Part shown: in pieces, positions 6,787 to 10,135 of the stretch | How the letters are laid out: each line of letters opens with the position of its first letter | How positions within the stretch are numbered: the first letter of the stretch is position 1 | Origin: Hyphomicrobiales bacterium | Lineage (GTDB): Bacteria; Pseudomonadota; Alphaproteobacteria; Rhizobiales; Beijerinckiaceae | Length of the DNA stretch: 10,135 bases | Direction: 5' to 3' | NCBI GenBank assembly: GCA_003567055.1 | Contig: PXAW01000609.1 | Coordinates: 1-10,135, forward strand | Position numbers and translations under genes: made by a program | The notes under the pieces: generated by a model | Told to the model about the DNA's origin: nothing | What the model saw: only the letters and a program-made list of their open reading frames with translations | Database searches by the model: none

Positions 6787-7515
6787 TCAGCCCAGCCGCC
6801 CGAGCACCGGGAAGGTCTCCAGCATCCAGAAGGCCATCATCTCGATACCGCCGGTCAGAAAGGCGATGCCGGTGAGCACGAGCAAGCCGCCCATCGCCTT
6901 CTCGATCATGCCGAAACGGCTCTTCATCCGCTTGAGGAAATTGACAAAAGGCCGCATCGCGAAGGCTGCGAGGATGAAGGGAATTCCCATCCCTGCGGAA
7001 TAGACCATCAGCAGGAAGGCACCCCGCGCCACGCTCTGCTCCGTCCCCGCAACGGCGAGGATGGCGGCGAGGATCGGGCCGATGCAGGGGGTCCAGCCGA
7101 AAGCGAAGGCAAGCCCCATCACATAGGCACCCCAGAGGCTGACATTCGAGCCGGCCTGGAAACGCGCCTCGCGATAGAGCATGGCGATGCGGAAGACACC
7201 GAGAAAATGCAGTCCCATCAGGATGATGATGACGCCGGCAATGATGCCGAACACATCCATGTACTGGCGCACCAGCTGGCCCAGCGCCGAGGCGGTGGCG
7301 CCGAGCAGGGTGAAGACGGTGGTAAAGCCCAGAACGAACACGATCGCCGTGGTGATCGCCCGCTTGCGCAGTTCCGGATCGTCCGAATCCTCGATCTGAT
7401 CCAGCGAAGCCCCGGCCAGATAGGTCATGTAGGGCGGCACCAGCGGCAGCACGCAGGGCGACAGGAAGCTGATCAATCCGCCGGCGAGGGCGGCCAGTAT
7501 CGAAATTTCCATCAT
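6787..7515 (-). CDS. CcdA/DsbD-type cytochrome c biogenesis membrane protein
   Basis: A 242-residue polytopic protein with about six hydrophobic segments (roughly 5-28, 52-76, 86-110, 128-156, 162-188 and 203-223). The two hallmark cysteines of the CcdA / DsbD transmembrane domain are present: Cys21 in FLSPCVLPLVPPY and Cys144 in FGWTPCIGPILA. The pair shuttles reducing equivalents from cytoplasmic thioredoxin to periplasmic thiol oxidoreductases, needed for haem attachment to apocytochrome c and for other periplasmic disulfide reduction. No thioredoxin-like periplasmic domain is fused and none is adjacent. The start is one of two neighbouring ATGs (7515 or 7512); an AGGAG lies 13 bases upstream of the first, a little far. 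It is the first gene of a probable ccdA-regB-regA unit, with 62 bases to regB. Length fits the short CcdA form rather than full DsbD. Confidence 0.93.
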   Translation of the reverse strand: MMEISILAALAGGLISFLSPCVLPLVPPYMTYLAGASLDQIEDSDDPELRKRAITTAIVFVLGFTTVFTLLGATASALGQLVRQYMDVFGIIAGVIIILMGLHFLGVFRIAMLYREARFQAGSNVSLWGAYVMGLAFAFGWTPCIGPILAAILAVAGTEQSVARGAFLLMVYSAGMGIPFILAAFAMRPFVNFLKRMKSRFGMIEKAMGGLLVLTGIAFLTGGIEMMAFWMLETFPVLGRLG

Positions 7516-7587
7516 GCCCCGCTTCTAGCTCCTGAATGCGCGCAGGAAAAGCCACCGCGACAGGCTATCGCGCTCTCGTGATGGCGC

Positions 7588-7606
7588 GTGATAAACTGTT
7601 TGTGAC
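7588..7606. promoter_or_regulatory. Imperfect palindrome in the ccdA-like gene / peptidase divergent promoter region
   Basis: GTGATAAAC, a single T, then GTTTGTGAC: a 19-base inverted repeat with 7 of 9 arm positions matched. It lies in the 130-base region between divergent starts at 7515 and 7646, in a locally AT-richer patch suited to a promoter or operator. No binding protein can be named with confidence. Confidence 0.3.
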
Positions 7607-7645
7607 ACGATTCCTTTGGGAAAGATCAAACGGAGGCGCAGCACG

Positions 7646-8680
7646 ATGACGCAGCGCGGCGAGACCGGCAGCGAGACGAGCCTCACCGGCCCGACCAACA
7701 GCCTCGCGGACATTCCCGGTCTGCGCATCGGGCAGGCCCATGACACGGCGCTCGCCTCAGGGGTGAGCGTGGTAATCTTCGATGACCCCGCCACCGTCGG
7801 CGTCTCGGTGCTCGGTGGCGCGGCGGCGGGGCGCGATCACGCCGTGCTCGCCCCCGATGCCATCGTCGATGGGGTGCACGCCCTCGTCCTCTCCGGCGGC
7901 TCGGGATATGGCCTCGACGCGGCGAGCGGGGTGCAGGCCTGGCTGCGCGAACGCGAGATCGGCTTCCGGCTCGGCGCGGCGCTGATCCCGATCGTACCGC
8001 AGGCGATCTGTTTCGATCTGCTCAATGGCGGCGACAAGGATTGGGGCCGCTACCCGCCCTATCGCGAACTCGCCTACACGGCCTGCGAGCGCGCCGGCGC
8101 GGAGGTCGCGCTCGGCTCGGTCGGGGCGGGATACGGGGCGACGACGGTCGATCTGAAGGGCGGTGTCGGCTCCGCCTCGGCGCGGCTCGCGAGCGGTCAC
8201 ACGGTGGCGGCGCTCGCGGTGGTGAACGCCGTGGGCTCGACGGTGATCGAGGGCGGGCCGCATTTCTGGGCGGGCGGGCTCGAGATCGGCAACGAATTCG
8301 GCGGCCTCGGCTGGCCGCAGACGCCGCCCGGCGCGCGCCATCGCCTGCATTGGAAGGGCGGGCCGCAGCCCGGCACGACCATCGCCATCATCGCCACCGA
8401 TGCCGCCCTGACCAAGGCACAGGCGACACGCGTCGCCATCGCCGCGAATGACGGGCTCGCCCGTGCGCTCGACGTCACCCACGCGCCCTTTGACGGCGAT
8501 ACGATCTTCACCGCCGCGACCGGCGCGCGCCCGCTCTGCGACCCGGTCAACGATCTGACCATGATCGGCGCCATGGCGGCCAATGTCCTTGCCCGCGCCA
8601 TTGCACGCGGCGTGTTCACGGCGACATCTCTTCCCCATGAGAGCGCCCTGCCCGCCTGGCGGGATCGCTTCGGCGATTGA
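7646..8680 (+). CDS. P1 (S58) family peptidase, DmpA-like L-aminopeptidase/D-Ala-esterase
   Basis: A 344-residue Ntn-hydrolase-like enzyme. Family blocks seen: SLADIPGLRIGQAHD near the N-terminus (19-33), GVSVLGGAAAGRDH (52-65), the glycine-rich HALVLSGGSGYGLDAASGV (78-96), GAGYGATTVDLKGGVGSAS (160-178), VVNAVGS (192-198) and PGTTIAIIATDAALTKAQ (242-259). In DmpA (Ochrobactrum) the precursor cleaves itself before Ser250 to expose the nucleophile; the aligned site here is Gly243-Thr244, so Thr is the likely nucleophile, as in many relatives. Expected activity: release of N-terminal residues from small peptides or amides. No signal peptide is visible, so cytoplasmic. Start set at 7646 because GGAGG (7632-7636) lies 9 bases before it; a TTG start at 7616 would add ten mostly basic residues. 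It is a single-gene unit, divergent from the ccdA-like gene. Confidence 0.93.
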   Translation: MTQRGETGSETSLTGPTNSLADIPGLRIGQAHDTALASGVSVVIFDDPATVGVSVLGGAAAGRDHAVLAPDAIVDGVHALVLSGGSGYGLDAASGVQAWLREREIGFRLGAALIPIVPQAICFDLLNGGDKDWGRYPPYRELAYTACERAGAEVALGSVGAGYGATTVDLKGGVGSASARLASGHTVAALAVVNAVGSTVIEGGPHFWAGGLEIGNEFGGLGWPQTPPGARHRLHWKGGPQPGTTIAIIATDAALTKAQATRVAIAANDGLARALDVTHAPFDGDTIFTAATGARPLCDPVNDLTMIGAMAANVLARAIARGVFTATSLPHESALPAWRDRFGD

Positions 8681-8706
8681 CGGGGCGCGCCCGATACCGC
8701 AACGCG

Positions 8707-8928
8707 TCACGCACCGTTTTGCACATGGTCGAGCGCCTCGGCCTCGACCCGATCGGCGCGCAGGCGCCAGTCGGGAATCCGCTCCAGCTGTCGGAATTGC
8801 CCTTGTGCCGCGTCGACTGCACCAGCCTCGCATTCGGCATGCACATCGAACCAGCGTTGACAGATCAGTGCTTCGTGCCCGGTCGCATCATAGACACGTT
8901 TGAGAAATCGTACGCGAAACAACGGCAT
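8707..8928 (-). CDS. Small conserved-looking hypothetical protein (73 aa)
   Basis: A 73-residue protein with a strong GGGAGG site 5 bases before its ATG, which argues for a real gene. It begins MPLFRVRFLKRVYDATGHE, continues with a Cys (Cys23), an ALICQRWFDVHAE strand-like segment, an alanine-rich probable helix (about 34-48), and ends DWRLRADRVEAEALDHV. The alternating beta-helix-beta pattern suggests a small compact cytoplasmic fold. I recall similar short proteins starting MPxFRVRF with a late DWxLxAD motif annotated as hypothetical in Hyphomicrobiales, but I cannot name a domain. It converges on the peptidase gene with a 26-base gap and has no obvious partner. Function unknown; no transmembrane segment or signal peptide. 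Confidence 0.65.
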   Translation of the reverse strand: MPLFRVRFLKRVYDATGHEALICQRWFDVHAECEAGAVDAAQGQFRQLERIPDWRLRADRVEAEALDHVQNGA

Positions 8929-9102
8929 GGCGCCCTCCCCTGTTGCGCCCCCCGATCAGCCGGCACGTTCGCACCCTGTCTGACCTCTGAAGCTTGCCCC
9001 AACGGAAGAAGGTGATCAAGCAAAGTCGTACCCCCGGAGACCACCATCAGGGTTTTCACTCAGGGTTTTCAATCGGCTCCGAATCTGCGCTACAAGGAAA
9101 GC
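8929..9102. other. Divergent intergenic region upstream of xseA
   Basis: These 174 bases lie between the 73-residue gene (minus) and xseA (plus). They hold the small gene's ribosome binding site (about 8933-8938), a 12-base direct repeat at 9047-9071 and the xseA ribosome binding site. I see no convincing promoter hexamers, small ORF or RNA. Confidence 0.6.
9047..9071. repeat. Tandem 12-base direct repeat upstream of xseA
   Basis: TCAGGGTTTTCA occurs twice, at 9047-9058 and 9060-9071, with one base between copies (period 13). It ends 31 bases before the xseA start, where promoter or regulator sites would be expected. It could be paired half-sites for a regulator on nearly the same DNA face, or a small duplication. 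Confidence 0.7.
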
Positions 9103-10135
9103 ATGAACCAGCCTGCTTCCAACGCCGCAGAATTTACCGTCTCGGAACTCTCCGGCGCGCTCAAGCGCACGATCGAGGACGCGTTCGGCCATGTCCGCCT
9201 GCGCGGCGAGATTTCCGGATTTCGCGGGCCACATTCGTCCGGCCATTGCTATTTCTCGCTCAAGGACCAGAACGCGCGCATCGACGCGGTGATCTGGCGC
9301 GGCGTCTATGGCCGCCTGCGCATCAAGCCGCAGGAGGGGCTGGAGGTGATCGCCACGGGGCGGATCACCACATTCGCCGGCAAATCCAGCTATCAGATCA
9401 TCATCGACACGATCGAACCCGCCGGCGTCGGCGCGCTGATGGCGCTGCTCGACGAGCGCAAGCGCAAGCTCGAGGCGCAGGGCCTGTTCGCGCCGGAGCG
9501 CAAGCGCCCCCTGCCCTATCTGCCGCGCGTCATCGGCGTCGTCACCTCGCCGACCGGGGCGGTGATCCGCGACATTCTCCACCGCCTGCAGGACCGGTTT
9601 CCGCGCCATGTGCTGGTCTGGCCCGTTCGCGTGCAGGGCGAGACCAGCGGCGAGGAAGTGGCAGCCGGGGTGCGCGGATTCAACGCGCTCGAACCGGGCG
9701 GCGCCATCCCGCGTCCCGATGTGATCATCGTGGCGCGCGGCGGCGGCTCGATCGAGGATCTGTGGGGTTTCAACGACGAAGATCTGGTGCATGCGGTGGC
9801 CGGGAGCGCCATTCCCGTGATCTCCGCCGTCGGTCACGAGACCGACTGGACGCTGATCGACCTCGTCGCCGACCGGCGCGCGCCGACGCCGACGGGCGCG
9901 GCCGAAATGGTGGTGCCGGTGCGGCTCGATCTGCTCGCCACCGTGCACGATCTCGCCCATCGCCACGAGGATGCGATGCTGCGCCGACTGGAGCGGCTGC
10001 GCGCGGATCTGCGCTCGGCGGCGCGCGCCCTGCCGACGCCGGACGAAATTCTCTCCACCAAGCGCCAGCGGCTCGATCTCGCCGGCGCCCGGCTGCCAGC
10101 GGCTTTGCGGGCCAATGCGCGGGGGCTGGAGCGGC
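9103..10135 (+). CDS. xseA: Exodeoxyribonuclease VII large subunit (3' end cut by window)
   Basis: The frame is open from the ATG at 9103 to the window end, giving 344 residues of a protein usually 400-550 long. XseA with several XseB subunits forms exonuclease VII, which degrades single-stranded DNA from either end into short oligonucleotides during repair. Visible: the N-terminal OB-fold (about 10-105, [18 protein letters not shown] then LRGEISGF and GHCYFSLKD), then the catalytic domain with [13 protein letters not shown] (145-157, Asp157 matching the E. coli catalytic Asp), [16 protein letters not shown] (211-226), SAVGHETDW (241-249) and [12 protein letters not shown] (257-268). The tail entering the window end is the start of the coiled-coil region that binds XseB. 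AAGGAA lies just before the start. I checked the frame codon by codon and saw no interruption. purD, a common alphaproteobacterial neighbour, is not adjacent here. Confidence 0.97.
   Translation, partial: MNQPASNAAEFTVSELSGALKRTIEDAFGHVRLRGEISGFRGPHSSGHCYFSLKDQNARIDAVIWRGVYGRLRIKPQEGLEVIATGRITTFAGKSSYQIIIDTIEPAGVGALMALLDERKRKLEAQGLFAPERKRPLPYLPRVIGVVTSPTGAVIRDILHRLQDRFPRHVLVWPVRVQGETSGEEVAAGVRGFNALEPGGAIPRPDVIIVARGGGSIEDLWGFNDEDLVHAVAGSAIPVISAVGHETDWTLIDLVADRRAPTPTGAAEMVVPVRLDLLATVHDLAHRHEDAMLRRLERLRADLRSAARALPTPDEILSTKRQRLDLAGARLPAALRANARGLER

Noticed and set aside
5819..7003. 394-codon plus-strand open frame across the regB/ccdA region
   Set aside because: Gln/Arg/Glu-rich translation antisense to two genes with textbook motifs; it crosses the gene boundary and has no recognisable domain.
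8683..8692. GGGCGCGCCC palindrome between the peptidase and the 73-residue gene as a terminator
   Set aside because: With a minimal loop only three or so pairs can form and there is no T-run; common by chance at this base composition.
7757..8833. 358-codon open frame antisense to the P1 peptidase gene
   Set aside because: Shadow frame with low-complexity Arg/Ala/Gly composition, opposite a clearly conserved gene; it also overlaps the better supported 73-residue gene in another frame.
9016..9966. 316-codon minus-strand open frame near the right end
   Set aside because: It is the antisense shadow of xseA, whose plus-strand frame carries all exonuclease VII motifs and is open to the window end.
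1..10135. Possible mobile island, phage, CRISPR or defence system
   Set aside because: All recognised genes are ordinary chromosomal alphaproteobacterial genes of similar base composition; I saw no integrase, transposase, terminal repeats, regularly spaced repeats or defence domains.

Overview
The window is a GC-rich chromosomal segment of an alphaproteobacterium. It most likely comes from the Hyphomicrobiales (Rhizobiales): it carries a PleC/PdhS-type PAS kinase, an ActS/RegB-ActR/RegA redox pair arranged as in rhizobia, an NnrU protein, and C-G-rich third codon positions. This is inference from gene content; no rRNA or other taxonomic marker is present. Genes are tightly packed. I saw no tRNA, rRNA, CRISPR array, insertion sequence or phage gene.

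Layout from left to right. (1) Bases 1-1332, plus strand: the C-terminal part of a multi-PAS sensor histidine kinase, cut by the window start. (2) Bases 1354-2782, minus strand: a two-gene unit, nnrU then panB, whose junction looks translationally coupled. The histidine kinase and panB converge on a short hairpin. (3) Bases 2783-3015: a divergent intergenic region with a TTTGCG/CGCAAA palindrome and a stretch that resembles a rhizobial dispersed-repeat remnant. (4) Bases 3016-4668, plus strand: a 550-residue CaiC-like AMP-forming acyl-CoA ligase. (5) Bases 4677-7515, minus strand: ccdA-like gene, then regB, then regA, a probable redox-regulation cluster. The acyl-CoA ligase and regA converge with only 8 bases between them, and one hairpin contains both stop codons. 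(6) Bases 7646-8680, plus strand: a P1/S58 (DmpA-type) self-processing aminopeptidase. (7) Bases 8707-8928, minus strand: a 73-residue conserved-looking small protein. (8) From 9103 to the window end, plus strand: xseA, the large subunit of exonuclease VII, cut by the window end.

Functionally the central theme is redox and respiration. CcdA-type proteins carry reductant across the membrane for cytochrome c maturation. RegB/RegA senses the quinone pool and thiol state and controls respiratory, denitrification and related genes. NnrU is a membrane protein historically linked to nitric-oxide and nitrite metabolism. PanB (pantothenate, hence CoA) and the acyl-CoA ligase share a CoA theme, but their link to the redox genes is only positional.

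I found no convincing previously undescribed system. The most useful second-look items are the stop-codon-embedding convergent hairpin, the palindrome 5' of nnrU that resembles an NnrR box with the wrong spacer, the regBA cluster with a CcdA gene and no senC between regB and regA, and the uncharacterised 73-residue protein.
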